NCBI RefSeq assembly: GCF_019956555.1
Contig: NZ_JAHBDQ010000072.1
Coordinates: forward strand, 1-64,000
DNA length: 64,000 nucleotides
Direction: 5' to 3'
From: Pseudomonas sp. A-RE-19
GTDB lineage: Bacteria; Pseudomonadota; Gammaproteobacteria; Pseudomonadales; Pseudomonadaceae
Shown here: positions 17,025 to 26,025 of the stretch, piece after piece
Layout: the number at the start of each line of letters is the position of its first letter
How positions within the stretch are numbered: position 1 is the stretch's first letter
Notes under the pieces: model-generated
Told to the model about the DNA's origin: nothing
What the model saw: only the letters and a program-made list of their open reading frames with translations
Database searches by the model: none
Translations under genes and position numbers: made by a program

Positions 17025-17072
17025 AGCGGAAATCCGCTTATTCAGGATCGGGCGCGAGCGGAAATCCGCTTA
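17025..17072. promoter_or_regulatory. Two identical palindromic upstream activator sites for kgtP
   Basis: AGCGGAAATCCGCTTA occurs at 17025-17040 and again at 17057-17072. Each has 6-bp inverted arms (AGCGGA / TCCGCT) around AA. The copies are exactly 32 bases apart, about three helical turns, and lie 40-110 bases upstream of the sigma54 promoter: the layout of enhancer sites for an NtrC-family dimer-of-dimers. The protein encoded at 17202-18536 is the obvious ligand (inference). Confidence 0.7.
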
Positions 17073-17106
17073 TAGAGTCATGGGGCTCTTTGCTTGTGCC
17101 GGCCTC

Positions 17107-17178
17107 ATCGCGAGCAGGCTCGCTCCCACAATGGTCCTGCGTACACCAATCTACTGTGGGAGCGAGCCTGCTCGCGAT
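17107..17178. repeat. REP pair (TGTGGGAGCGAGCCTGCTCG family)
   Basis: Inverted copies at 17107-17130 and 17155-17178, just downstream of the NtrC-family regulator gene and upstream of the kgtP activator sites. It probably isolates the two minus-strand units. Confidence 0.88.
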
Positions 17179-17201
17179 GAGGCCGGCACAGGCACCACAA
17201 A

Positions 17202-18536
17202 TCAGCTGTCCTGCAAAAACATCTCGCGGCTCAACCCATGCCGCTGCATCTTTTCATTAAAGGTACGACGCGGCAGTTGCAGTTCTTCAAGCACCGCTTT
17301 CACATCACCTTTATGTCGGGTCAGTGCCGCGCGCAAGCAATGCGCTTCGAAGGCTTCTTGCTGCGCCGCCAGCGACTGTCCGGGATCGATCCCCACCGGC
17401 TCCGGCTCGCCCAGGCCCAGCACTTGTCGTTCGGCGACGTTCGCCAGTTCGCGCACATTGCCCGGCCAGTCGTGGCTCAGCAGATGGCTCAGTTGCGGCC
17501 CGCTCAAGGGCGCAAAGGTGCGACCCAAACGCTCGGCGGCACTTTGCGCGAAGAACTCGAACAGCAGGGGAATGTCTTCACGGCGATCGCGCAATGGCGG
17601 CAGCCGTAATTCGGCGACGTTCAATCGATAGGCCAGATCTTCGCGAAAGCGTCCGGCCCGGGCTTCATCCAGCAAGTCGGGTTTGGTCGCGGCGATGATC
17701 CGCAAGTCCACGTGGATGCTCTGGTTGGAACCCAATCGCTCGAGTTTCTGTTCCTGCAACACCCGCAGCAATTTCACCTGCTGGGCCAGCGGCATGCTTT
17801 CGATTTCATCGAGAAACAGCGTGCCGCCATCGGCGTATTCGAGCTTGCCGATGCGTTTGCCCTGGGCGCCGGTGAACGCACCACTCTCATGGCCGAACAG
17901 TTCGGCCTCGAACAACTGCTCGGGAATCGCCGCGCAGTTCAGCGCCACGAAGGGCTTGTCCGCGCGGGGACCGAAGTCGTGCAGGCAGCGGGCAACCAAT
18001 TCCTTGCCACTGCCGGTTTCGCCCCGGATCAGCACATTGACCGGCAGCGTCGCCAGGTCCAGCACCTGCCGACGCAGCGTCTGCAAACCCCGGGACACTC
18101 CCAGCAGGGTGGCATCGAGTTTGGCGCGATTGTCCGCCTGCTCGTGCAGGGCACGGTTTTCCAGGACCAGCCGGCGCTTGTCCAGCGCGCGGCGCAAGCT
18201 GCTCAACAGGGTTTCGGGGCTGAAAGGTTTTTCGAGGAAATCATAGGCGCCGTCGCGCATCGCTTCGACGGCCATCGGCACATCGCCGTGCCCGGTCAGC
18301 AAGATCACCGGCAAGTCGGCATCGCGGCGCTGGACTTCGGCCAATAGCTCAAGCCCGGTCATGCCGGGCATGCGCACGTCGCTGAGGATCACCCCGGGGA
18401 AATGCTTCGGCAGTTGCGCCAGGCACTCGTCGGCGCGACTGAACAGCTGCACTTCGAACCCCGACAGGCTCAGCCACTGTTCGACGGCGCTGCGGATGCT
18501 GCTTTCGTCATCGACCACCATCACCGAATTGAGCAT
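17202..18536 (-). CDS. mifR: Sigma54-dependent response regulator (MifR/DctD-like)
   Basis: 444 residues in three domains. The receiver (1-120) has the phosphoacceptor Asp in LSDVRMPGMTG. The AAA+ domain has Walker A GETGSGKE, the sigma54-contact loop ESGAFTGA near residue 217 and GTLFLDEIESM. The C-terminal Fis-type HTH is LEELQLPRRTFNEKMQRHGL. It is co-transcribed with the kinase, whose stop overlaps its ATG as TGATG. Size, architecture and position next to kgtP fit P. aeruginosa MifR, which with RpoN activates 2-oxoglutarate uptake; DctD is the nearest alternative name. Confidence 0.88.
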   Translation of the reverse strand: MLNSVMVVDDESSIRSAVEQWLSLSGFEVQLFSRADECLAQLPKHFPGVILSDVRMPGMTGLELLAEVQRRDADLPVILLTGHGDVPMAVEAMRDGAYDFLEKPFSPETLLSSLRRALDKRRLVLENRALHEQADNRAKLDATLLGVSRGLQTLRRQVLDLATLPVNVLIRGETGSGKELVARCLHDFGPRADKPFVALNCAAIPEQLFEAELFGHESGAFTGAQGKRIGKLEYADGGTLFLDEIESMPLAQQVKLLRVLQEQKLERLGSNQSIHVDLRIIAATKPDLLDEARAGRFREDLAYRLNVAELRLPPLRDRREDIPLLFEFFAQSAAERLGRTFAPLSGPQLSHLLSHDWPGNVRELANVAERQVLGLGEPEPVGIDPGQSLAAQQEAFEAHCLRAALTRHKGDVKAVLEELQLPRRTFNEKMQRHGLSREMFLQDS

Positions 18537-20296
18537 CAGCCAGGTACCTCCAGATCAATGGGCAACGTCAGGGTGAACACCGCGCCGTTTTCACCATTAT
18601 CGGCACTCAAGCGCCCGCCCGCTTCGTGAGCGATGGCGAACGAGACGGCCAACCCGAGGCCCAGGCCATCGCCCACCGGTTTGGTGGTGAAGAACGGATC
18701 GAACACATTCCCCAGGTTCTCTTCGGCAATGCCGCCACCGTTGTCGGAAACGCTCAGGCGCCACAATTGTTCATCGGCTTCGAGGCGGATTTCCAGACGT
18801 TTGCAGGGTTTGTCGTGCATCGCATCCAGCGCATTACGCAGTAGATTGATCAACACCTGTTCCAGACGAATCGCATCGCCACGCACCCAGGCCGGGCGAG
18901 TCAGATGCAACACGGTGCTGACGTGCTCGTCACGCAGGCGCGCATCGAGCAACTGCAAGGATTGATCGACCACCGCCGCCAGGTCCAGCCGTTCGCGCAG
19001 GCCGCTGGGGCTTTTGCGGGCGAAGGTTTTCAGGTGGCCGGTGAGGGCGGCCATGCGCGTGAGCATGTCGTCCACCGGTTTGAGCGCCTTGTAGGCATCG
19101 TCGACCCGACCGTGATCGAGCAGCAGCCTCAGAGTAGCAAGCTGCATGCGCTGGGCGGTCAGCGGCTGATTGATTTCATGGGCCAGCGCCGCGGACATCT
19201 GGCCGAGGGCGGCGAGTTTGGCCGATTGCACCAACCCGTCCTGGGCGGTGCGCAGATCGCGGGTGCGTTCTTCCACCAATTGTTCAAGTTCTTCGCGGCT
19301 GCGCTGGCGCATCTTCGCCAGGCGCCAGCGCTGATTGAGGAACAGCAACAGAAACACCAGCGTCAGCCAGGCGCCGGCGGCGGCGAGCCCGGCGTTGCGG
19401 CTGTCTTCGAACGCGACCTGCGGGCGACGCAACAGGTGCAGCGTCCAGCCTTCGGCGGCCAGCGGCAGCGATTCCCACAGGTAATCCGCCGTCCCGTCGG
19501 GGCCATCGACCCGGGTCAGCGCACTGTTGTCGTCGAAATGCCGCAGCGCTTGATAGTCAAGCGGGGTCAGCGGTTGTTTGTCGTATTGGCGGGTGGCCTT
19601 GAGTTCGGCGCGGTCGCTGTCGCTCAGGGGTTTCAATTGGCGATAGCGCCAGCCGGGCTGATTGGCGATGAAAATGATCCCGCGGGCGTCGCTGACCAGC
19701 AATGTATCGCTGCCCTGGCGCCATTCGCGCTCCAGTTCCGGAAATTCGAGTTTCACCACCATGGCGCCGATGAACTCACCACTGTCGCTGGTCACCGCAC
19801 TGGACAGGAAGTAGCCGGGAATCCCGCTGGTCACACCCACCGCATAAAAGCGCCCGGTGCCCTGGGTGCGGGTCTGGCTGAAGTAGGGGCGAAAGCCGTA
19901 ATTGTGGCCAACGTAACTGCTGGGCAGGCGCCAATTGCTGGCGGCAATGGCGAGGCCGGTTCGGTCGAGCAACTCCAGGGTCGAGGAGTGCGCGGCGCCG
20001 TTGATTTTCTCCAGTTTGCGGTTCAGCGCAAGCTGCTGCTCGGGGCTGACTTCACCGTTTAGCGCGTCACGCAGTTCCGGGTCCAGGGCCAACACGGCGG
20101 GCAGGGCACGGTAGCGGTCGATCAGGGTGTGCAGCGAGTTCGCGTACAGCGCCAGTTGCTGATTGGCGCGTGCGGCGTCTTCCACCAGAGCCTGGCGTTC
20201 GGCGTGGCGGATGGCCAGGGTCGCGGCGAGCACCGCACCGGCGATGATCAGCAGGGTATATAGCGACAGGCGCAGAGTACGGGAAGTCGGCAGCAT
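18536..20296 (-). CDS. mifS: Sensor histidine kinase (MifS/DctB-like)
   Basis: 586 residues from the chosen ATG at 20296. A first membrane helix (residues 8-28, LSLYTLLIIAGAVLAATLAI) is followed by a double PDC/Cache-type periplasmic sensor domain with the DctB-like segment NYGFRPYFSQTRTQGTGRFY. A second helix lies near 310, then a coiled linker, the HisKA box ALAHEINQPLTAQRMQL (His about 373) and HATPase boxes NLLRNALDA, DNGGGI and GLGLGLAVS. This is the C4/C5-dicarboxylate sensor layout, matching the downstream regulator and permease. Upstream in-frame starts to 20365 cannot be excluded. Confidence 0.85.
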   Translation of the reverse strand: MLPTSRTLRLSLYTLLIIAGAVLAATLAIRHAERQALVEDAARANQQLALYANSLHTLIDRYRALPAVLALDPELRDALNGEVSPEQQLALNRKLEKINGAAHSSTLELLDRTGLAIAASNWRLPSSYVGHNYGFRPYFSQTRTQGTGRFYAVGVTSGIPGYFLSSAVTSDSGEFIGAMVVKLEFPELEREWRQGSDTLLVSDARGIIFIANQPGWRYRQLKPLSDSDRAELKATRQYDKQPLTPLDYQALRHFDDNSALTRVDGPDGTADYLWESLPLAAEGWTLHLLRRPQVAFEDSRNAGLAAAGAWLTLVFLLLFLNQRWRLAKMRQRSREELEQLVEERTRDLRTAQDGLVQSAKLAALGQMSAALAHEINQPLTAQRMQLATLRLLLDHGRVDDAYKALKPVDDMLTRMAALTGHLKTFARKSPSGLRERLDLAAVVDQSLQLLDARLRDEHVSTVLHLTRPAWVRGDAIRLEQVLINLLRNALDAMHDKPCKRLEIRLEADEQLWRLSVSDNGGGIAEENLGNVFDPFFTTKPVGDGLGLGLAVSFAIAHEAGGRLSADNGENGAVFTLTLPIDLEVPG

Positions 20297-20313
20297 GCTG
20301 TGGGAAACAGGTT

Positions 20314-20355
20314 GAAGGATGGGCGGGCACCATACCATGGGCCCGCACATCCTTC
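20314..20355. repeat. Imperfect 15-bp hairpin between tccC2 and the kinase gene
   Basis: 20314-20328 and 20341-20355 pair over 15 bases with one mismatch (GAAGGATGNGCGGGC arms). It begins 18 bases after the tccC2 stop on the minus strand. There is no T-tract, so it is a possible 3'-end or insulating structure rather than a certain terminator. Confidence 0.5.
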
Positions 20356-20372
20356 GTCCCGGCATGACATGT

Positions 20373-23240
20373 TCAGACCGAAGAAAATTTACTCGATCGA
20401 GAGCGCAACATGGTTTGGGTATAGGCCAATTCGTTAGTCACCTCTTTCGTAGCCTGCCAAAGGCTCTGGATAGAGTCGCCAGCGCTTTCTCCAAAAAGGC
20501 TGAACGTGTGCATCGCGGTGACGCCTGTCGCGTTGAAACTTTCTTCGAGCTCAATCATGTTGGTGTTTATGGCATTGATCAGCTTCGATAAATTATTGTC
20601 GGCCTTGTCTATTTTTTCCTGGGAAAGCTCAGTGCCGGCCCCGGCGGTTTCGTGAATGATTTCCACGGCTCCAGCGACAGCGTTGACAGTGGCGCTGAGT
20701 TCGCTGGCCACCTGCGGCACTGTTCCTTTCAAGATAAAACCGACACCGGTCGTGGTCAGTTCTTTGGCACCTTTGAGCATATTTTTTTTGGAACTGAAAT
20801 TCATGTTCTGGTATTTCTGTTGAATATAGTTCGGGAGCTCCATTGTCTTGTATTCGGCCTTCATGATTATTTTTTCCGGGGACAATTTACTGCCTTTCAA
20901 TTTGACAGAGGCACTGGCTCCCGTTTGTTCCGCAACATAGTCCACCGCCATGCTGACCGCTTTTTTTGCACTGAAACCCATTGCCACGCCCACCACATTG
21001 CCGACACCAGGTGCGACAGCTCCCAGAGCCTGGGCTCCAATTCCGACTCCGATCCCTACTCCATAACTCAAAACCTGACCTGTCAGATGTATGGCGGTTC
21101 GACGAGCAGCGGAGGCGGCGTACTCTGAGGGCGAACGGTGATTCAGAATCTGCTGTTGCGCGTCCAGTGCACGGCGTTTCGACATGCCCAATATCTTGAT
21201 GTGCCGATTGATGTTGGCCGAGAGCGCGTCTTTCGCTCGTCGTGGAGCGTTTCTTTCTCGGCGTCGCTGATGACTTTGCGCTTCTGAAGCCGCGATTCTG
21301 CCGATGCCCGCATCCAATGCGGAGAGCGACGGCCATTTGCTTTCACCCTCCCTGTCGATGTAAGCAATCGGATTGTTACCCACCATCGCATACAGATTCA
21401 GCCCGTCCACATCTCCCGCCGGATCGGCACTGACCCAGCGTTGCAACCAGGGTGCGTAATAACGAGCGCCGTAGTAATACAACCCGCTGACATCCATTTC
21501 TTTGCCTGAATAGCGAATAGTCTTGTAATCAGCCTCCACCACCGAGCGTGCGGCTCTCCAGGCCGTACCGCCGTAGGGGTAATAGAACTCAAGACTGATG
21601 AGCGCTCCGGAACGGTCCAGTTCCAGGGAGCAAGACCCCAGATGATCTTCGAGGCTATAGCGCAGTTGATTGGCTTCTATGTCGGCGGGCTGGCCACTGA
21701 CCCAATGCAGGCAGCGGGCCCCCGGCAGTACGATGACATGCAGCAGATGACCATCGCTGCGCGTGTGAATTTCCAGCCCGGGGAGGTAGCGCACTTCACG
21801 ACGATGAGTGACGGACCGGGTGTGACTCACCTGGTATTTGCAGACCCGCTCACCCTGGCTGTAGTGATAGATTTCTTCGTCGTCGGGCAGGCCATTACTG
21901 TGTTGCAACAAGGTCACTTTGGCCAGTTGATCGTGAGTGTTCCAGGTCAGGGGTTGGGTACCCGATTGCAATTGCAGCTGGTTGCCGTGAGGGTCGAAAA
22001 GCTCGTCGAATATCGGCTCCGGATCGCCTTCCTCCCAACGCACCCCACGGTTACTGGCAGGGTCGATATACATTCGGTGCGTGAAGGAATTGCCGTCGCG
22101 TATATGGCGCAGCTCGATCAGGTTGTTGCCCAAGTCATATTCATAGTGTTCGGTGTAGCGGTAGCGACGGCCCGGATCAATGGGCTGGATCAGCTCCGGC
22201 AGTCCGGGTTGCAGGTGGGGTGTTTGCGCCTCGAACCCGCTGGCGCTGTGCAATCGGTACAGTGAGTCATAGGTGAAATCACGGTGCCCGTCGACCCGTT
22301 GGTTGGCGAAGTACACCGTACTGAGGGTGTGATCCTCAATGCGCAGGACATTGCCCACCCTGTCGTAAAAGTACGCGAGGTCTTGCCGTAACGCTTCGCC
22401 GGGTTTGCCGGCCTTGAGGGTGGTCAGGCGGCCGTCGGCCGGGTCGTAAGTCCAGGTGCCGACAACACCGTTGCCGGCGGTTTGCGCCTCGATCTGGCCG
22501 GCAGCATTGTAGTGTCGGTCTTGCAGAACAGGTTGCGGTTGGGACGCATCCTTGAGCTCAAGCACGATGTCCTTGAGTATCCCGGCGACGTCGTAGCGCG
22601 AATGCTGGCGGTGGCCGACGGCATCGGTCTGAGTCAGCAATTGCTCCGTAGCGCTGTAGTGCCAGGCACTGGTATGGGCACTGGCGTCGGGGAAGGTACG
22701 GGTTTCTTTGAGGGGCAGGCCTTGCACAGTGAAACTGTCGAGCGCCACCGTTCCCGACGGATCTTCCAGTTTGATCATCTGTCCGCGCAGGTTATACGCG
22801 GGATCGCCCCTCTCATCGGCAAAGGTGAACTGCTCGACGGTGACCCGTGGCTGTCCCGAAGGTTGCTCGTGCAGTGCCACGGGGCGTAACTGTTGGTCGT
22901 AATCAGTCTGCCAGTAGGTGTTGCGTTGATCCCAGCCCTGCTGTTCTTCGCCTGCCAATCCGGGCAGGCTCAAGCGCCAGCCGGTGTCGACGCTGTCGAC
23001 CTTCAGTGGTTGCCCGGACAGGCTATAGAGGGTGGTCAGGTTGGCTTTGGGCGCTGTGCCGAACAGCCGTGGATCCCACTGTTCAATCCACCGTCCGGCG
23101 GGGTCATGCCGCTGGCGGGTGATGAGTGTTTCCAGCGTCCCACCAGCGACTTTGCGCAAGTAGGCTACCTGACGAACCGGTAACCCCCGGCAGTCATTGG
23201 CTACGATGTCAGGTGTGCGCAGATGCACAGATCCGCTCAT
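20373..23240 (-). CDS. TccC-type RHS-repeat toxin, Tc toxin C component 2
   Basis: 955 residues. About 630 residues of RHS/YD repeats end in the conserved core (SLEDHLGSCSLELDRSG, YYYGARYYAPWLQRWVSADP, GDVDGLNLYAMVGNNP). This core forms the cocoon with TcB and cuts off the C-terminus autoproteolytically. The remaining 320 residues are the hypervariable toxin: a basic Arg-rich start (HQRRRERNAPRRAKD), a glycine-rich hydrophobic segment (GIGVGIGAQALGAVAPG), then helical sequence. I recognise no enzyme motif. This part is visibly more A+T-rich. The start at 23240 is chosen because MSGSVHLRTPDIV aligns with the paralogue's MTASVYRRTPSLT; a TTG at 23270 is less likely. Confidence 0.9.
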   Translation of the reverse strand: MSGSVHLRTPDIVANDCRGLPVRQVAYLRKVAGGTLETLITRQRHDPAGRWIEQWDPRLFGTAPKANLTTLYSLSGQPLKVDSVDTGWRLSLPGLAGEEQQGWDQRNTYWQTDYDQQLRPVALHEQPSGQPRVTVEQFTFADERGDPAYNLRGQMIKLEDPSGTVALDSFTVQGLPLKETRTFPDASAHTSAWHYSATEQLLTQTDAVGHRQHSRYDVAGILKDIVLELKDASQPQPVLQDRHYNAAGQIEAQTAGNGVVGTWTYDPADGRLTTLKAGKPGEALRQDLAYFYDRVGNVLRIEDHTLSTVYFANQRVDGHRDFTYDSLYRLHSASGFEAQTPHLQPGLPELIQPIDPGRRYRYTEHYEYDLGNNLIELRHIRDGNSFTHRMYIDPASNRGVRWEEGDPEPIFDELFDPHGNQLQLQSGTQPLTWNTHDQLAKVTLLQHSNGLPDDEEIYHYSQGERVCKYQVSHTRSVTHRREVRYLPGLEIHTRSDGHLLHVIVLPGARCLHWVSGQPADIEANQLRYSLEDHLGSCSLELDRSGALISLEFYYPYGGTAWRAARSVVEADYKTIRYSGKEMDVSGLYYYGARYYAPWLQRWVSADPAGDVDGLNLYAMVGNNPIAYIDREGESKWPSLSALDAGIGRIAASEAQSHQRRRERNAPRRAKDALSANINRHIKILGMSKRRALDAQQQILNHRSPSEYAASAARRTAIHLTGQVLSYGVGIGVGIGAQALGAVAPGVGNVVGVAMGFSAKKAVSMAVDYVAEQTGASASVKLKGSKLSPEKIIMKAEYKTMELPNYIQQKYQNMNFSSKKNMLKGAKELTTTGVGFILKGTVPQVASELSATVNAVAGAVEIIHETAGAGTELSQEKIDKADNNLSKLINAINTNMIELEESFNATGVTAMHTFSLFGESAGDSIQSLWQATKEVTNELAYTQTMLRSRSSKFSSV

Positions 23241-23271
23241 TGCACTGGCCCGGCAAGAGTCATTGATCAAT

Positions 23272-26025
23272 TCAGGCCGCCTTTTGCGTGGCTTTTTGTG
23301 TGACGTGATGGCGGTATCTGTTTAACGTAAGCTTGGTACTGCCAATGTCTTCCAACGCCCGTTCCTTGAAGTGTTGAAGTTTCCCCTGCTTAACCATTCT
23401 TGAGTTTTCGGCGCCGACTCGTCCGAGTCCAAGGTCAATCAGATAATCCAGGCCGTAGTGTCTTTCCTCATAAAACGCGTTGATCTCCAGCGCTGCAAAA
23501 TTCGCATTGATCATGGCGGCAACGCTGAGCGTCGTTTCACTCAACTGATCCAGCGTCGACTCAATCTCATTGATTTCCTGGGCGTACAGACCTTCTTCGG
23601 CCCTGCTTCCATCCTCTGCCACTTTTGCCATTGCAAAGGCTTCTCCCACTCCCGGTATATAAGCACCGACCGTTTTGGATACCAGCGTGATCGAGTTTTC
23701 TATCAATTCATCGCCTGTGGGCGCGCGAAAAAAACGGTTGGATGGGGTTGATGTTGCTAGCCCTGTTCTTTCTTTAAGGGTGTCGGTGCTGAAAGCGGAA
23801 GGATCCGGCACGACCGGTGTATTGAGTTTCAGGGGAGCCATCAGGGTTGCATACAAGCCAGTGCTTTCATCAGCGACCCGATTGCCCAACAACATTCCGG
23901 ACAGGGCGCCCGACAGATGCGGATTGGCATCGCTGAAGTCGGGAAACAAGCCGGCCGCTGTTCCGGCCGCATGAAATGACGTGTACCAGCCGACAGGAAT
24001 ACTGCCGGCTTGATAGACGAAGTTTTTCAGAATGTTCAATCGGAATAGGGTCGGATGGGAAAGATCATCGAGCTGCTTGTTCAGAGTATTCATTGCGTGG
24101 TGAACACTGGATAGAAATTTGAAACCACTGACGATTTCTCTCTTCAATTCGCTGGGTGTTTTGCTTTCGCCCTGTTCATCGAAATAGTTCAGTGGATTAT
24201 TACCGACAAACCCGTACAGGTTCAGCCCGTCCACATCCCCCGCCGGATCGGCGCTGATCCAACGCTGCAACCACGGCGCGTAGTAACGCGCGCCGTAGTA
24301 GTACAAGCCGCTGGCATCCATTTCCTTGCCCGAATAGCGCACGGTTTTGTAACGGACCTCCAACACCGAGTGCGCCGCCATCCACGCGGTGGCACCGAAC
24401 GGGTAATAACCTTCGTGGCTGATCAGCGATGCCTGTTGATCCAGTTCCATCAGGCAGGAGCCCAAGTGGTCATCCAGGCTGTAACGCAGTTGATCGGCCT
24501 CGATGCCTGCCGGTTTGCCGACGAGCCAATGCAGGCAGCGGATGCCACCCAGGATAATCACATGCAGCACCTCACCGTTGTCCCGGGTGCGGATCTCCAG
24601 GCCCGGCAAATAGCGCACTTCGTGAAAGTGGCGGGTGGTGGCGGTATGGGTTTCATGGCGTTTGTAGACCCGCGCGCCCTGGCTGTAGCGGTAATGTTCT
24701 TCGTCATCGGGACCATCGTCGCGATGAACCAGGATCACCGACTCCAGCTGATCACGAGCATTCCAGCGCAGGTCTTGCCCCGGCTGCAAGGCTTGAAGGT
24801 TGCCATGGCGGTCGAACAGTTTGTCGAATTGCGGGTCGGGATCGCTCGACGTCCAGCGCACGCCACGGTTGCTGGCAGGGTCGATGAACATCTGGCGGGT
24901 ATGGCTGGCACCCTCGCGCACATGGATGAGTTTGATCAGGTTGCCGCCGGGATCGTATTCATACGTTTGGGTGTAGTTGCGCCGATCCTGAGGGTCTGTC
25001 GGCTGCGGCAGGCCCGGGATGTCTGAGGGAGGGCCATCGTCATAACCGCTGGCGCTGTGCAGTCGATACAGCGAGTCGTACCTGAACTCGCGGTGCCCGT
25101 CGACCCGCTGATTGGCGAAATGGCGGGGCGTGAAGACATGGTCGAGGATGCGGGTGATGTGGCCTGCCCGGTCGTAAACGTATTCGAAGTCCTGAAGCGC
25201 CGGCTGCTGATCTTTTTGCGCGCATTGCCGCTGCAGACGCGCATCGGCCGGGTCGTAGCTCCAGCGGCTGATCACGCCATTGCCCGCCTGTTGCTCGATG
25301 ACTTGCCCTGCGGCGTTGTACTGCGCCTCCTGCAACACCGACTGCCAACCGGGTTGCCCGTTAATCTTCAGCTGCACCTGTTTGAGTTGTCCGGCGAGGT
25401 CGTAGCACAACTGTTGCCGGTGGTCACCGGCATCGATCTGTTCCAGAACGGCACCCAGGGGGCTGTAGGTGCGGCGGCTGGCAAAGGCCTTGGCATCGTG
25501 AAAGGTGCGGGTTTCGCGCAGCGGCTGACCTGGCAGGCCGTAGCTGTCGAAGCGCAATGTGCCCGATGGGTCCCGTTGTTCGAGCAACCGGCCGCGCAGG
25601 TTGTGGCCGGCGTCGGCTGCGGTATTGGCGTAAGTGAAGGTTTCGACGTCTGGTTGTGCGTTTTCCTCGACGGTCACCACCCGCAACTGATCATCGTAGG
25701 TCGTGCGCCAATGACTGCCCCGGGCGTCCCAGCGTTGCAGCGCCTGCCCGGCCAGCCCCGGCAGGCTCAAACGCCAGCCGGCATCGACGCTGTCGACTTT
25801 CAAGGGGGCACGGCCCAACCCATGAACGGTGGCGAGGTTGGGTCTGGACAGGCGCGGACCCCATTGTGCTACCAGGCGTCCGGCCGCATCGTATTGCTGG
25901 CGGGTTACCTGGGCAGCCGCCGTTTCACTGGCGATGGTGCGCAGATACGCGATCTGGCGAATCGGCAGGCCGCGACTGTCACGCACCGTGAGCGAGGGCG
26001 TGCGTCGATAAACACTGGCAGTCAT
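23272..26025 (-). CDS. TccC-type RHS-repeat toxin, Tc toxin C component 1
   Basis: 917 residues. RHS repeats run to about residue 615 with the same core as the next gene (SLDDHLGSCLMELDQQ, YYYGARYYAPWLQRWISADP, GDVDGLNLYGFVGNNP). The roughly 300-residue C-terminal region differs from the paralogue. It has no recognisable catalytic motif, contains a small-residue stretch (FHAAGTAAGLFPDF) and ends in a basic tail (RYRHHVTQKATQKAA). Its ATG overlaps the tcB stop by ATGA (26022-26025), so the C component is translated directly after TcB. The toxin would be delivered into eukaryotic cells through the TcA channel (family knowledge). Confidence 0.9.
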   Translation of the reverse strand: MTASVYRRTPSLTVRDSRGLPIRQIAYLRTIASETAAAQVTRQQYDAAGRLVAQWGPRLSRPNLATVHGLGRAPLKVDSVDAGWRLSLPGLAGQALQRWDARGSHWRTTYDDQLRVVTVEENAQPDVETFTYANTAADAGHNLRGRLLEQRDPSGTLRFDSYGLPGQPLRETRTFHDAKAFASRRTYSPLGAVLEQIDAGDHRQQLCYDLAGQLKQVQLKINGQPGWQSVLQEAQYNAAGQVIEQQAGNGVISRWSYDPADARLQRQCAQKDQQPALQDFEYVYDRAGHITRILDHVFTPRHFANQRVDGHREFRYDSLYRLHSASGYDDGPPSDIPGLPQPTDPQDRRNYTQTYEYDPGGNLIKLIHVREGASHTRQMFIDPASNRGVRWTSSDPDPQFDKLFDRHGNLQALQPGQDLRWNARDQLESVILVHRDDGPDDEEHYRYSQGARVYKRHETHTATTRHFHEVRYLPGLEIRTRDNGEVLHVIILGGIRCLHWLVGKPAGIEADQLRYSLDDHLGSCLMELDQQASLISHEGYYPFGATAWMAAHSVLEVRYKTVRYSGKEMDASGLYYYGARYYAPWLQRWISADPAGDVDGLNLYGFVGNNPLNYFDEQGESKTPSELKREIVSGFKFLSSVHHAMNTLNKQLDDLSHPTLFRLNILKNFVYQAGSIPVGWYTSFHAAGTAAGLFPDFSDANPHLSGALSGMLLGNRVADESTGLYATLMAPLKLNTPVVPDPSAFSTDTLKERTGLATSTPSNRFFRAPTGDELIENSITLVSKTVGAYIPGVGEAFAMAKVAEDGSRAEEGLYAQEINEIESTLDQLSETTLSVAAMINANFAALEINAFYEERHYGLDYLIDLGLGRVGAENSRMVKQGKLQHFKERALEDIGSTKLTLNRYRHHVTQKATQKAA

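Noticed and set aside
18905..20062. 385-aa open frame opposite the sensor kinase
   Set aside because: Antisense shadow; Gln/His/Gly-rich with no motif, whereas the minus strand has all histidine-kinase boxes.
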